From: Flammeovirgaceae bacterium UBA6059
GTDB lineage: Bacteria; Bacteroidota; Bacteroidia; Cytophagales; Cyclobacteriaceae
Assembly (NCBI GenBank): GCA_002435755.1
Contig: DIYH01000022.1
Location: forward strand, 62,001-126,000
Reading direction: 5' to 3'
DNA: 64,000 bases
The notes beneath the pieces were generated by a model, which saw nothing but the letters and a program-made list of their open reading frames with translations, was not told where the DNA came from and searched no databases. The position numbers and the translations under genes were made by a program. Shown here piece after piece: positions 35,161 through 45,061 of this stretch (within the stretch, counting starts at the first letter, position 1; the number at the start of each line of letters is the position of its first letter).

Positions 35161-37569
35161 TTATTTTTTCGTTTCGTCCGAAACCTCGATCAGATCAACA
35201 TTGATCTCCTCATCTTCCTCCTCATCATAAAACTCCGGATATTGCTCGATCAATGGGTGATTACTCGCACTACGCTTACCGCTATCAAATTTGTATAGTA
35301 GTGCTGGCAACAGCGTCAAATTCGTCATCATGGCCACTAACAACGTGATGGAAGTGAGCGTTCCCAGAGCCACAGTACCTCCAAACTCTGAAGCAGCGAA
35401 AATCACAAAACCAAAGAAAAGGATGATCGACGTATAGATCATGCTTGCACCAGTTTCGCGAATACTCCTACTGATCGCTATAGGTACAAAGAAGTTGTTA
35501 GAGAAAAGCTCTTGTCTATACTTAGCCAGAAAATGAATGGAATCATCCACCGAGATACCAAAAGTGATACTAAAAACTAACGCTGTGCTGGGCTTAAGTG
35601 GTATCCCAAAATAACCCATGATCCCGGCAGTAAGTAGCAATGGGATCATGTTGGGAATCAATGAGATAACGATCATGGTGAAATTTCTAAAAAGGATCGC
35701 CATAATGATCGCTATGATCACAAAAGCAATCACCATACTCTGTATCAGGTTCCTGATCAGGAACTTGTTGCCTTTGATGAACATCAAAGTGGTTCCTGTC
35801 AACGAAACATCCATCTTGCTGTCGGCAAAGATCTCATTCATCCTTGGCTTGATCACCTGATTGACCAGAGAGTCCATTTTGTTGCTGCCTATATCTGCGA
35901 TCTTCAGCGACATCCTTAGCTTCTGGCCCGTCGAGTCAACGAATGAAGTAGAGATGTTATCCTGATCAGCGTCTTCTGAAAGGTACCTCAGTATGAAAGC
36001 CTGGTCCCGACTGTTGGGTAAGGCATAATAAGATGATTTTTGGTTGTAAAATGCCTGACGTGCTGCCTTCACAAAACTTACTACCGATACAGGCTGAGAG
36101 ATATATTCTAGTGAGTCAAGAAACATCTCAAATTCATTGATCTTTCGAAGGTTACGAAGGTTTTGCACACCTTTTTTTACTCCTGTATCAATGATCACTT
36201 CCAAAGGCATTACTCCCGCGAAATTGTTTTCGAAGAAGGCCAAATCTTTCTTGACGTCACTATTTTCCGGTAGGTCGTCCACCATATACGAAACTGAGAC
36301 GATCCTGGTAAGCCCAAGTGCAGCTACTACTACGATCACAGTAGTCGTGGTGAAGATATAGTAAGGGTGCTTGTGCACTACAATATCCAACCACGAAAGC
36401 ACCTTGTCCAAAGGCATAAAGCTAAGATGCTTGAGGTGCCGCTCCTTTGGAGGTGGCAAAAAGCTGTAGAAAGATGGAATGAGAATGATACTTACAAAGA
36501 ACGTAGCGAGGATATTGAGTCCTGCTACGATTCCGAATTCTTTCAGAATCGTGATATTGGTGCTTGCCAGAACAAGAAAACCTACCGCTGTAGTGAAGTT
36601 GGTGATAAAGGTGACGATACCGATCTTCCGTATGATCCTTCTTAGTGCCTGTAGCTGGTCACCGTTGGCTTGGTACTCCTGATGATATTTGTTGAGCATG
36701 TAGACAGCATTGGGGATACCAATGACTACAATGATCGGAGGTATCAAGCCTGTCAGTATCGTGATTTTGAAACCAAACAATGCCAACGAACCCATAACCC
36801 ACACGACTATAACCCCAATGATGATCAGGGGTACAAATACTGCATTAAACGCTCTAAAGAATAGAAAAAGAATTAGGCCCGTAACGGCGACAGACAGGAC
36901 CAGGAACATATTTAATTCGTTCTTGACCTTGGTCGTCATAATCGAACGAGTGTAAGGCAGTCCTGCATAATGCAGCTGAATGCCGGTATTTTCAGTGAAG
37001 GCCTCAGCTGCGAAAATGACATCCTGAACCAGCGTATTTCGGGCCTTGCTATTCAGGACTTCCTTATTAATGGTAACCAATACCAATGTGGCTCCATTGG
37101 TCTCATTAAGTAGCTGTCCAGAGTAGAACTTCAATCCGTAAGCTGCTGCCAGCAAACTGTCAAGCTCGCGTTGGTCTTTAGGCATTTCCGGAAATACTTT
37201 GACCAACTCAAACTTTTTCAGTGCTGTGTTTTTATTTAAAACCTTGAGGTTAGGCAATCCAAGCACATTGTTCACACCTGGCATTGAAGCGATCGCTTCC
37301 ACCAGATAATTGAACTTTCTGAAATTATCTGTCTGATATACGGCACTGTCCTTGAGACCTAGTGCCAGGATGTTACCATCCTCTCCAAAGTTCTTTTTAA
37401 AATCCTGAAAATAGATCATCTCAGGATCGGTAGAAGGGACAATGTTGGCCAAGTCAAAAGACCACTGGATATACTTGGCCTGGTAGCCCATAAAGGCCGT
37501 AATGCCAATCAATAAGATGATGAGGGGTATCCTAAAACGTAGGATAATATGAGCAAGCCAGTTCCACAT
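35161..37569 (-). CDS. RND/MMPL family exporter
   Basis: An 802-residue inner-membrane protein with two repeats of one helix, a large periplasmic loop and five helices, about 12 membrane segments in all. The sterol-sensing-type segments GLIPPIIVVIGIPNAVYMLNKYHQE (first half) and FSITFGISVDDSIHFLAKYRQE (second half, with the paired Asp of proton relay) are clear. The acidic C-terminal tail is cytoplasmic. Relatives move lipids, hopanoids or siderophores, and the cargo is unknown. It heads the operon with ileS and lspA and has its own promoter box. Confidence 0.87.
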   Translation of the reverse strand: MWNWLAHIILRFRIPLIILLIGITAFMGYQAKYIQWSFDLANIVPSTDPEMIYFQDFKKNFGEDGNILALGLKDSAVYQTDNFRKFNYLVEAIASMPGVNNVLGLPNLKVLNKNTALKKFELVKVFPEMPKDQRELDSLLAAAYGLKFYSGQLLNETNGATLVLVTINKEVLNSKARNTLVQDVIFAAEAFTENTGIQLHYAGLPYTRSIMTTKVKNELNMFLVLSVAVTGLILFLFFRAFNAVFVPLIIIGVIVVWVMGSLALFGFKITILTGLIPPIIVVIGIPNAVYMLNKYHQEYQANGDQLQALRRIIRKIGIVTFITNFTTAVGFLVLASTNITILKEFGIVAGLNILATFFVSIILIPSFYSFLPPPKERHLKHLSFMPLDKVLSWLDIVVHKHPYYIFTTTTVIVVVAALGLTRIVSVSYMVDDLPENSDVKKDLAFFENNFAGVMPLEVIIDTGVKKGVQNLRNLRKINEFEMFLDSLEYISQPVSVVSFVKAARQAFYNQKSSYYALPNSRDQAFILRYLSEDADQDNISTSFVDSTGQKLRMSLKIADIGSNKMDSLVNQVIKPRMNEIFADSKMDVSLTGTTLMFIKGNKFLIRNLIQSMVIAFVIIAIIMAILFRNFTMIVISLIPNMIPLLLTAGIMGYFGIPLKPSTALVFSITFGISVDDSIHFLAKYRQELFSNNFFVPIAISRSIRETGASMIYTSIILFFGFVIFAASEFGGTVALGTLTSITLLVAMMTNLTLLPALLYKFDSGKRSASNHPLIEQYPEFYDEEEDEEINVDLIEVSDETKK

Positions 37570-37582
37570 GTCAAAACAGCCC

Positions 37583-37590
37583 CAAAGGTA
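37583..37590 (-). promoter_or_regulatory. -7 box for the RND-ileS-lspA operon
   Basis: TACCTTTG on the minus strand is an exact TAnnTTTG match, 13 bases upstream of the RND gene ATG. Confidence 0.5.
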
Positions 37591-37662
37591 TATTTTTTTG
37601 CCTTTTTGAAGTGAGGCTTTCCTATTAATTATGAGGCACTTAAAAGCCGCAATTTGGGGTCT

Positions 37663-39018
37663 CTACCTTACTCCTGGTAAGGAAATGCCTTTAATGGTCT
37701 GGAAGAAATTGAGGGCTGCAGAATCAGTCATTCCGGATACGAAATCAGTGATGATCAATAGCCGTTGGTAGAGGGAGTCAGCGGCCTTGAGACTGGTCTG
37801 ATGCTCTACTGGCAAAAGACGAATAATATTTTTATGTCGACTGGTCGCACCGTCCCGAGCATGGAACGTAAAATAAACCGCCTTGCCAAATGCCTCCATA
37901 ATACCATCGAGCACCTCAAATCCTGCTGCCTCTCGCTGTAGTACCTGCTGAGAACGATAGATCCTCTCGACTGAAATCTTACTGATCTCCTCAAGAGTGG
38001 ACTGGCTGTCAATAATATCCGTTAAGGCTTGATCAAAAGTTCCTGCCAAGACCTGATCTTCATGGGCCAGAAATACGTCAGCTGTCTCATCCACTAATTT
38101 GTTGATAGCAAGTGCCCTCAACACGCCAACCCGTTCAGCATTACCGCTCATTTTTTTCAGCTTTTCGGGCTGAAAACTCTCTCTCAGTATCCCAGCCAAC
38201 AACTCTTCAGTCTCATCGTAAGAAACCAATCCGAGCTCATGCCCATCCTCCAAATCGATAATGCTATAGCAAATATCATCTGCGGCTTCAACCAGGAAAG
38301 CTAAGGGATGCCTCATCCAAACATCTTGAGCCTGCTCATAAGGCATGAGCTTTAGCACAGTAGCCATGTCTTCGAACAATGACGCTTCTGATTGGAAATA
38401 GCCATACTTCTTATGACTCTTGCGCTCTTTGTCCTTTCCTTCAAATTTGGACGCATGCGGATATTTGGTAAAAGCAGCCAGCACCGGATAAGTAAGTCTA
38501 AGACCTCCATTGGTTTGGGTCAGTATCCTGAATCCTTGCGCGTTACCTTCGAAGTTGGTCAGGTCTGTCCATTCCTTTTCTGATAGGTGAGTGGCTAGCT
38601 TATCTCTCAGGCTACTGGCTTTGAAATAATCCGAAATACCAGCCTCTCCAGAATGACCAAAAGGCGGGTTGCCAACATCATGAGCCAGAGCCGCAGCGGC
38701 TACAACTGCTCCAAGGTCGTGGTAGGTAAACCCGGATTCTTCAAGTTCGAGATGCCTCTCTATAACCGTATACCCGGCTTTTTTGCCTAGTGATCGTGCC
38801 ACGCTGGAGACTTCCAGGCTATGGGTGAGTCGATTATGGACAAAATCATACTTGGGCATAGGATGCACCTGGGTTTTGTCTTGCAATCGTCTGAAAGCGC
38901 TGGAAAAAATAATGCGGTCATAGTCACGCTCAAATGCACTCCGTATGTCTTCATGATCAGACACGCCCGACTTCTGGCGAACCGGTTGCATCAAATCGAT
39001 CCATTTCATCCTCTCCAT
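37663..39018 (-). CDS. dgt: Deoxyguanosinetriphosphate triphosphohydrolase-like protein
   Basis: HD-domain enzyme that hydrolyses dNTPs to nucleoside and triphosphate. The 451-residue protein has the dGTPase pattern: FSSAFRRLQDKTQV, HNRLTHSLEV (His66), LAHDVGNPPFGHSGE (His113-Asp114) and a later metal-binding VEAADDICYSIIDLED. The length suits Dgt type 1. Start at 39018 or, three codons on, 39009. The role is dNTP balance or defence against foreign DNA; the sequence cannot separate these. The MtfA-like gene upstream lies 78 bases away. Confidence 0.9.
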   Translation of the reverse strand: MERMKWIDLMQPVRQKSGVSDHEDIRSAFERDYDRIIFSSAFRRLQDKTQVHPMPKYDFVHNRLTHSLEVSSVARSLGKKAGYTVIERHLELEESGFTYHDLGAVVAAAALAHDVGNPPFGHSGEAGISDYFKASSLRDKLATHLSEKEWTDLTNFEGNAQGFRILTQTNGGLRLTYPVLAAFTKYPHASKFEGKDKERKSHKKYGYFQSEASLFEDMATVLKLMPYEQAQDVWMRHPLAFLVEAADDICYSIIDLEDGHELGLVSYDETEELLAGILRESFQPEKLKKMSGNAERVGVLRALAINKLVDETADVFLAHEDQVLAGTFDQALTDIIDSQSTLEEISKISVERIYRSQQVLQREAAGFEVLDGIMEAFGKAVYFTFHARDGATSRHKNIIRLLPVEHQTSLKAADSLYQRLLIITDFVSGMTDSAALNFFQTIKGISLPGVR

Positions 39019-39096
39019 GAGCTGTCTAAATTAATTGTAGTCTTCGAGACCATAGCATAAAACAAGAGCTATTCAAGTTTATTAGCTTTTTCATAA

Positions 39097-39921
39097 TTAA
39101 CTGATACCAATCTGCATTTTGATCGGGTCTTGATTTAGTAATCTTGTCATCAGTTGATATGTCCTCGGCAAATACTCATTCAGTGCTTTTGGGCGCTCAA
39201 AAAAGTACTCTATAGCTACAGCAAAATATTCATAGATATCCTCCGCTGCATAATCTCTAAGCAGATGGTTTTGCTCTTGCCTGATCAAAACCATCTGCTT
39301 GTTAGCTTCGGCAATCCATTCCTTAAATAGGGATTTGTCAAAGAAGCCAAATTCCTCATTGGGAATTCGATTTTCCAAATGAAGTGCATGGGCCATTTCA
39401 TGAAGCCCAAGATTGCGACCACTGTCATGCTTAATATAGCCTTCAACAAAGCTGGTCCATGATAGTACTATCAGCTGCATTCTTGGATTTACTTCCCCTT
39501 TGTGGTAGCGGTTGTTGATCGTAGAGTAATAGTCATTGGGGTATACCAGGATCCTCCTGAAATGAGCCAAATAGACGTTAGACAACCCAAAAGTGAGCTG
39601 TACTGCGGAGGCGCTGATAAGTACTTTGACCTCCGCTGTAATTTGCATGCCTCGACCTACGAATTTCTTCGTATGAAGAAACCTGACCAGCTTCTGCTCA
39701 AAAACCTTTCTATCCCGGCTATTGAGCGTCAGATAATATCTGAAGTACTGCTTCAGTACAGCCCGGTATTTCTTCCTTAACGGTGGAACCACACCTGGCA
39801 TTTTTAAGCCCAGGTTGATCCGGCCAGTGGCATGCAATACGTAAAGCAGTGCCATACTCATGGCCAGGAACAAAACATACTCACCTATGATCAGCCTTAG
39901 GTTTTCTGTTTGCTCGTTCAT
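39097..39921 (-). CDS. Zinc-dependent peptidase, MtfA-like (M90)
   Basis: A 274-residue protein with an N-terminal membrane helix (about residues 11-29) and a peptidase domain. The HExxH motif is GLHEMAHALHLEN (His174, Glu175, His178), with the third ligand probably in the EYFAVAIEYFFERP helix near 240. E. coli MtfA is an aminopeptidase that binds the glucose repressor Mlc, but that partner is absent from Bacteroidota, so the target here is unknown. The N-terminal anchor sets it apart from soluble MtfA. It starts 7 bases before the glyS stop on the same strand. Confidence 0.85.
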   Translation of the reverse strand: MNEQTENLRLIIGEYVLFLAMSMALLYVLHATGRINLGLKMPGVVPPLRKKYRAVLKQYFRYYLTLNSRDRKVFEQKLVRFLHTKKFVGRGMQITAEVKVLISASAVQLTFGLSNVYLAHFRRILVYPNDYYSTINNRYHKGEVNPRMQLIVLSWTSFVEGYIKHDSGRNLGLHEMAHALHLENRIPNEEFGFFDKSLFKEWIAEANKQMVLIRQEQNHLLRDYAAEDIYEYFAVAIEYFFERPKALNEYLPRTYQLMTRLLNQDPIKMQIGIS

Positions 39922-39928
39922 GCTAAGA

Positions 39929-41473
39929 CTACAACTGCTTTAAAAGACGGTTAATTGAGGTGGCTTCATGGAGCTCCGCTTTCAACTCCGCCACTGAAAT
40001 CCGCTTCTGCTCCATTGTATCACGGTTTCTTACCGTTACTGTATCATCATTTAGAGAGTCATGGTCTATGGTCACACAGTATGGCGTACCTATAGCATCC
40101 TGACGCCTATAGCGCTTACCTATCGAATCTTTTTCTTCGTATTGCAAGTTGAAATCGAACTTCAGGTCTTCCATGATTGCGGTAGCCTTTTCCGGTAGGC
40201 CATCTTTAGCCACTAAAGGCAAGACCGCTACCTTCACAGGTGCTAAAGCAGGTGGTATCTTCATGACTGACCTGGTACTGCCATCAGCCAGCGTCTCCTC
40301 CTGAAGAGCAGATGAAAGGACCGCCAGGAACATACGATCAAGGCCGATAGAGGTCTCTACCACATACGGCACATAACTCTCGTTAGCCTGGGTATCGAAG
40401 TACTGAAGCTTCTTACCAGAATACTGCTCGTGGCTTTTAAGATCAAAATCGGTACGACTATGTATGCCTTCCAGCTCTTTGAAACCCATCGGGAAGTTGT
40501 ATTCGATATCACAAGCCGCATTTGCGTAATGGGCCAGGTTGAGGTGATCATGGAAGCGGTAATTCGCGTCTCCAAGATTAAGGTTTTTGTGCCAGCGCAT
40601 ACGGTGCTCTTTCCAGTACTCGTACCAATGCATCTCTTCACCTGGCTTCACGAAAAACTGCATCTCCATCTGCTCAAACTCCCTCATCCTGAAGATAAAC
40701 TGGCGGGCAATAATCTCATTTCTGAAAGCTTTACCGATCTGGGCTATTCCGAACGGGATCTTCTTTCTACCCGTCTTTTGTACATTCAAGAAGTTGACGA
40801 AAATACCTTGAGCAGTCTCCGGTCGGAGGTAGATTTTGCTCGCTCCTTCAGCTAGTGAGCCAAGCTCCGTCGAGAACATGAGATTGAATTGGCGTACATC
40901 TGTCCAATTCTTAGAACCGCTCACAGGATCAGCGATACCTACCTCCTCAATCAATGTCTTGAGATCAGACAACTCTCCTGAATCCATTGCAGATTTAAGT
41001 CGACTGTTAGCGTCTTCAATTTTCTGCTGATTGGCCGTCACTCGCGGGTTGGTCGATCTAAACTGTTCTTCATCAAAGGCGTCACCAAATCGCTTTTTTG
41101 CTTTGTCAACCTCCTTGTTGATTTTGGCTTCAATTTTAGTGACGTAATCCTCGATAAGATTATCCGCCCGGTAGCGCTTTTTAGAATCTTTGTTGTCGAT
41201 CATAGGATCGTTGAATGCATCAACATGACCGGACGCTTTCCAGGTGGTTGGGTGCATGAAAATAGAGGCGTCAATACCTACAATATTTTCATTGAGATGC
41301 ACCATGGACTTCCACCAGTACTCTTTGATATTGTTCTTCAATTCTGAGCCATAGACGCCATAGTCATAAGCTGCGCTAAGTCCCTCGTAGATCTCACTGG
41401 AGGGGTATATATACCCATATTCTTTGGTATGGGCAATGATATTTTTTAACGGATTATCGTCAGTCTTTGCCAT
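39929..41473 (-). CDS. glyS: Glycyl-tRNA synthetase (alpha2 type)
   Basis: A 514-residue class II synthetase of the dimeric, single-chain type that charges tRNA-Gly. Motif 2 (QIGKAFRNEI) and motif 3 (SIGLDRMFLAVL) of the class II core are present, along with the N-terminal GFIYPSSEIYEGL-like block, and the anticodon-binding domain spans about residues 405-514. The start at 41473 is supported by the -7 box five bases upstream. It may be co-transcribed with the MtfA-like gene. Confidence 0.95.
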   Translation of the reverse strand: MAKTDDNPLKNIIAHTKEYGYIYPSSEIYEGLSAAYDYGVYGSELKNNIKEYWWKSMVHLNENIVGIDASIFMHPTTWKASGHVDAFNDPMIDNKDSKKRYRADNLIEDYVTKIEAKINKEVDKAKKRFGDAFDEEQFRSTNPRVTANQQKIEDANSRLKSAMDSGELSDLKTLIEEVGIADPVSGSKNWTDVRQFNLMFSTELGSLAEGASKIYLRPETAQGIFVNFLNVQKTGRKKIPFGIAQIGKAFRNEIIARQFIFRMREFEQMEMQFFVKPGEEMHWYEYWKEHRMRWHKNLNLGDANYRFHDHLNLAHYANAACDIEYNFPMGFKELEGIHSRTDFDLKSHEQYSGKKLQYFDTQANESYVPYVVETSIGLDRMFLAVLSSALQEETLADGSTRSVMKIPPALAPVKVAVLPLVAKDGLPEKATAIMEDLKFDFNLQYEEKDSIGKRYRRQDAIGTPYCVTIDHDSLNDDTVTVRNRDTMEQKRISVAELKAELHEATSINRLLKQL

Positions 41474-41478
41474 GGCGG

Positions 41479-41486
41479 CAAAGATA
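41479..41486 (-). promoter_or_regulatory. -7 box for glyS
   Basis: TATCTTTG on the minus strand is a perfect TAnnTTTG match, five bases before the ATG at 41473. Confidence 0.6.
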
Positions 41487-41540
41487 TATAAAATGGCATC
41501 TGATCAATCAGAGGGTGAAAATTTAGGGATTGAATATCAG

Positions 41541-43475
41541 CTAATTATCAAACCTCAGGGTAAGCTCATCCAGGCTTTTGTTAGAACCGACAAAAGTTAC
41601 TACGTCACCAATCCTAAGTCTGGTATAACCATGTGAGATAATGCCTTGCCCTCCACGCTTGACTGAAAGGATAAGCACATCAGCCGGTAACCTAAGGTCA
41701 CGCAAGGTGATACCATGCAAATTGGGATCGAGTACTTCCAGGTCTCTTGTATCCTGATCGCCTTCCATACCAAGTAATAAAGAAGTGGCTTGTGGCGATC
41801 TAACAAAATGATCCATGAGGCTCACCATTGCAGTAGAGGGGTCAATAATTTTAGCTCCTAGCTTTAAGAATCCATCATAGTTAGATCTGTCATTGAGTCT
41901 AACGATCACATCCCTGGTACCGAATTTCTCATAGGCCAACTCTGCAATCCGGAAATTCATCTTGTCTGAAAGCATGCAGACAATAGCTTCTGTTTTGTCT
42001 GCATCCATCGACATAAAGGTCTCAAAATCTATATTCTTAATGTATCGGATTGGAATATCGTCGGGTTCCTCTACAGTACCCTCTTGCTTGAATGTCGCAA
42101 CCTGCACCTTCCAGTCTTTAGAGAGCAATTGCTTAGCCAATGCGACTGACTGAGGCTCAAACCCAAAAATGATCGCATCTCTAATACCGTCAAACTCAGG
42201 CGTAGCAGCACGACTGTGATCTTCTCCGAGTTTTTGAAGTGCCCACTTAAATAGTGGAGGCCCTACGAACTGGTTGATCACTATAACCGCAATAACGACT
42301 GTAGAAAACTGACTTCCCCACTCAGGAAATTCATTCGCAACTACTGTAGATAGTCCCAGGGCCACACCCGCTTGTGTGATATAGGGCATCCAGCCATAAT
42401 GCCGGTAATCAATCGGATCTTTAGCCAATGAGCCACCCACATATCCTCCTATGACCATCGTTATCAATCTTACTCCAAAGAGTATCAATGCAACAAACCA
42501 TACCCCTGCCAGTACGTCGATGGACATTGAAGCTCCGGTGAGCGTAAAAAAAGCTACATAGATGGTCGGACCTGCGTCATGTAATATTTTGAGAAACTCG
42601 GGCCGATACTTAGTGTAGTTGGTCACGAACACACTCGCGATGATACACACGAGCAAGGGTTCTAATATCACCTCATGACCCCAATAGGCAAGTGTCATTG
42701 CCCTGAACTCACCTGAAAACAAATATGCAGAATACCCCAGCAGCAATACCAAAAGCAGTTTGTAGATCGTACCAAATTTTTGCGAGAGCACTAATGCAAT
42801 CAATCGACCTAAGAAGTACCCGAGACTGGCCGACAGCAATAGCTCAAGGATGATAGCCAGTATGCTCCAAAACTTAAACTCATCACCATCGATCAAGGTC
42901 TGTGCTATCGAAAGATTGATCGCAAATAATATGATCACCAGAAAATCCTTGAGCACGGTCACACCCATTACAGTCTGGGTAAAAGGGCCCTTGGCACGTA
43001 ATTCATTTACTACTGCAATAGCTGAGGCGGGAGAACGAGCAACGAAAATAGTCCCTGTCAGTATAGCCACTGAGGCCTGAGCTGCCATGCTGAGATCAGC
43101 CATGTACTCGATGTAAGGGGAAAGAAAAAACACTGCTAAGCTTCCGAGGACGAAGGTGACCACCAGCTGACCAAAGGTATTCCATTGAATGCTCTTGATC
43201 CGAGATCTCAACTCACGCAAGTAAAGCTCTGCGCCAGCCGCAAATGCAATAAAAGCCAAGGACATCTCATTGATGAAGCCTAATCGCTCACTTGATATCA
43301 CAGGTATCAGTCCCAGGACATATGGCCCTGCCAGTATACCAGAAATGATCAAACCCGTGATGAGAGGTAGCTTGATCTGCTGAAATACTTTGGCGATTTG
43401 ATTGGCAGCTACAGCTATGACCAAAAAACCTCCAATGAGTACCAAAAGCTCTTTATGTTGTCCTAAAAAATCCAA
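41541..43475 (-). CDS. Cation/proton antiporter with RCK domains (CPA2, KefB/YbaL-like)
   Basis: A 644-residue protein. Residues 1-390 form 12 to 13 membrane helices of the CPA2 fold; residues 425-545 are a TrkA-N Rossmann domain (DAIIFGFEPQSVALAKQLL) and residues 555-640 a TrkA-C domain. Such proteins exchange K or Na for protons under nucleotide or ligand control. The membrane part has the usual AEFxGP-like pattern replaced by VARSPASAIAVV. It is a separate unit upstream of glyS. A second Na/H antiporter (NhaD) lies at 24.3 kb. Confidence 0.88.
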   Translation of the reverse strand: MDFLGQHKELLVLIGGFLVIAVAANQIAKVFQQIKLPLITGLIISGILAGPYVLGLIPVISSERLGFINEMSLAFIAFAAGAELYLRELRSRIKSIQWNTFGQLVVTFVLGSLAVFFLSPYIEYMADLSMAAQASVAILTGTIFVARSPASAIAVVNELRAKGPFTQTVMGVTVLKDFLVIILFAINLSIAQTLIDGDEFKFWSILAIILELLLSASLGYFLGRLIALVLSQKFGTIYKLLLVLLLGYSAYLFSGEFRAMTLAYWGHEVILEPLLVCIIASVFVTNYTKYRPEFLKILHDAGPTIYVAFFTLTGASMSIDVLAGVWFVALILFGVRLITMVIGGYVGGSLAKDPIDYRHYGWMPYITQAGVALGLSTVVANEFPEWGSQFSTVVIAVIVINQFVGPPLFKWALQKLGEDHSRAATPEFDGIRDAIIFGFEPQSVALAKQLLSKDWKVQVATFKQEGTVEEPDDIPIRYIKNIDFETFMSMDADKTEAIVCMLSDKMNFRIAELAYEKFGTRDVIVRLNDRSNYDGFLKLGAKIIDPSTAMVSLMDHFVRSPQATSLLLGMEGDQDTRDLEVLDPNLHGITLRDLRLPADVLILSVKRGGQGIISHGYTRLRIGDVVTFVGSNKSLDELTLRFDN

Positions 43476-43644
43476 GTACAGTATGATACAGCTTATTAAT
43501 ATTAGCCCGTTATAGTTTCAATTCCAATCAAAGCCAACTATGCTTATTCGCGGTAGCACTAAGTGACTGTAGGCTAGGCGACATAACTTTTTCATAAATT
43601 GAGCTATCAACAACTCCTCCATCAAATTGTCGTGTGACAAGCCT

Positions 43645-44409
43645 ATGAGATTTCTGAATTACACTTTTCTATTGGTCACGATTATCGGATGCTCCAATGT
43701 CACAGTCAAAGAAGGTGATGGCAGCAAGGTATCACATGAGACGTGGGATGTACTACTCAAGAAGTATGTCACGACTGACGGTTTTGTTGATTACAAGGGT
43801 ATACAGAAGGAGAAAGACGAGCTGGACAGCTATCTCAGAACACTTGAGGCCAACCCACCAAACAGAGAAGTATGGAGTGAGCAAGAGCAAATAGCTTACT
43901 GGATCAATGCTTATAATGCCTATACTATCGATCTGATTCTACAGTATTATCCGCTCAATAGCATCAAGGATATTGGTAGCACAATACAGGTTCCGTTTGT
44001 CAACACACCCTGGGATATCAAGTTCATTGAGATTGCAGGAGAAAAATATGATCTCAACAATATCGAGCATGGTATTCTGCGCAAGGATTTTGATGAACCT
44101 CGTATCCATTTCGCAGTGAATTGTGCGAGTTTCAGCTGTCCGGCGTTACGTGCTGAAGCCTACACTGGTGAAAAACTAGAGATCCAACTTGAAGAGCAGG
44201 CAAGATTGTTCATCAACGATGACCGAAAAAACAAAATCGCCGATGGTAAAGCGCAGCTCTCCAAACTCTTCAGTTGGTACAGCGGTGACTTCAATGATGA
44301 TATGTCCGTAGAGGGCTACATCAACCAATATGCTGATATGAAAATTACCTCGTCCACTGATGTAGACTACCTCGACTATGACTGGTCACTAAATGACCTA
44401 CCAGAATAA
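43645..44409 (+). CDS. DUF547 lipoprotein
   Basis: The start at 43645 gives 254 residues with a lipobox ending VTIIGC (Cys16); a TTG 18 bases upstream is less likely. The DUF547 core is evident: EQIAYWINAYNAYTIDLILQYYP near residues 85-107 and HFAVNCASFSCPALRAEAYTG near 165-185. In plants and bacteria DUF547 proteins are uncharacterised; the conserved NxxxF and Cys-Pro motifs suggest an active site. It has no operon partner. Confidence 0.85.
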   Translation: MRFLNYTFLLVTIIGCSNVTVKEGDGSKVSHETWDVLLKKYVTTDGFVDYKGIQKEKDELDSYLRTLEANPPNREVWSEQEQIAYWINAYNAYTIDLILQYYPLNSIKDIGSTIQVPFVNTPWDIKFIEIAGEKYDLNNIEHGILRKDFDEPRIHFAVNCASFSCPALRAEAYTGEKLEIQLEEQARLFINDDRKNKIADGKAQLSKLFSWYSGDFNDDMSVEGYINQYADMKITSSTDVDYLDYDWSLNDLPE

Positions 44410-44479
44410 TCATAGTTGATTAACCTCAAAAGGTTTCTGTTGATAACGGGGCATTTTATCTTCGGCAAAATTTTAGCTT

Positions 44480-45061
44480 ATGAAAAGTGTCTGTGTCTTC
44501 TGCGCCTCAAGCAAGGGTTCCGAGCCTTATTTTATCGAGCAGTCCTATGCCCTTGGGCAACATCTTGCTGAAAATGATATTTGCCTGATCTTCGGAGGTT
44601 CCAAGGTTGGCTTGATGGGTGAAGTAGCCCGTGGAGTACTAGAAAACGGTGGTCAAGTCACAGGAGTGATCCCAAAGTTTCTGGCACGCAAAGAGGTAGC
44701 ACACGATGGTATCCAGGAGCTAATCACTGTTGAGACCATGCACCAACGGAAAACAAAAATGTCGGAGTTGGCTGAAGGCTTCATAGCACTCCCGGGCGGT
44801 TTTGGTACGCTTGAGGAACTCTGCGAAATACTAACATGGGCACAACTACAGCTCATCAAAGCACCCGTGGCTGTCCTTAACTGGAAAGGATACTATGATG
44901 ACCTTGTGTCTCTATTAGATCGAATGATGAAAGAGGAACTGCTCAAAAAGGCTAACGCTGACCTCCTAATGGTAGAATCAGAGTACACCGAGCTGATCGA
45001 TAAGATGAAAGCGTATGAAGCTCCAAAAGAAAGCTTTTGGGCTAAACTTGATCTCACATGA
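44480..45061 (+). CDS. LOG family protein (cytokinin riboside 5'-monophosphate phosphoribohydrolase)
   Basis: A 193-residue Rossmann-type protein that cleaves the N-glycosidic bond of nucleoside 5'-monophosphates. The hallmark PGGFGTLEE (residues 105-113) and the MHQRK motif (Arg90) are intact, with the N-terminal SVCVFCASSKGSEP. In bacteria members act on AMP or modified adenine nucleotides. The stop codon ends at 45061 and the oxidoreductase stop begins at 45062, so there is no intergenic space. Confidence 0.9.
   Translation: MKSVCVFCASSKGSEPYFIEQSYALGQHLAENDICLIFGGSKVGLMGEVARGVLENGGQVTGVIPKFLARKEVAHDGIQELITVETMHQRKTKMSELAEGFIALPGGFGTLEELCEILTWAQLQLIKAPVAVLNWKGYYDDLVSLLDRMMKEELLKKANADLLMVESEYTELIDKMKAYEAPKESFWAKLDLT

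Noticed and set aside
44424..44432. Single ACCTCAA match upstream of the LOG gene, also single matches in glyS (near 39954) and in the RND gene (near 37243)
   Set aside because: A 7-base word is expected several times by chance in 64 kb on both strands, and these have no partner at 21 bp.
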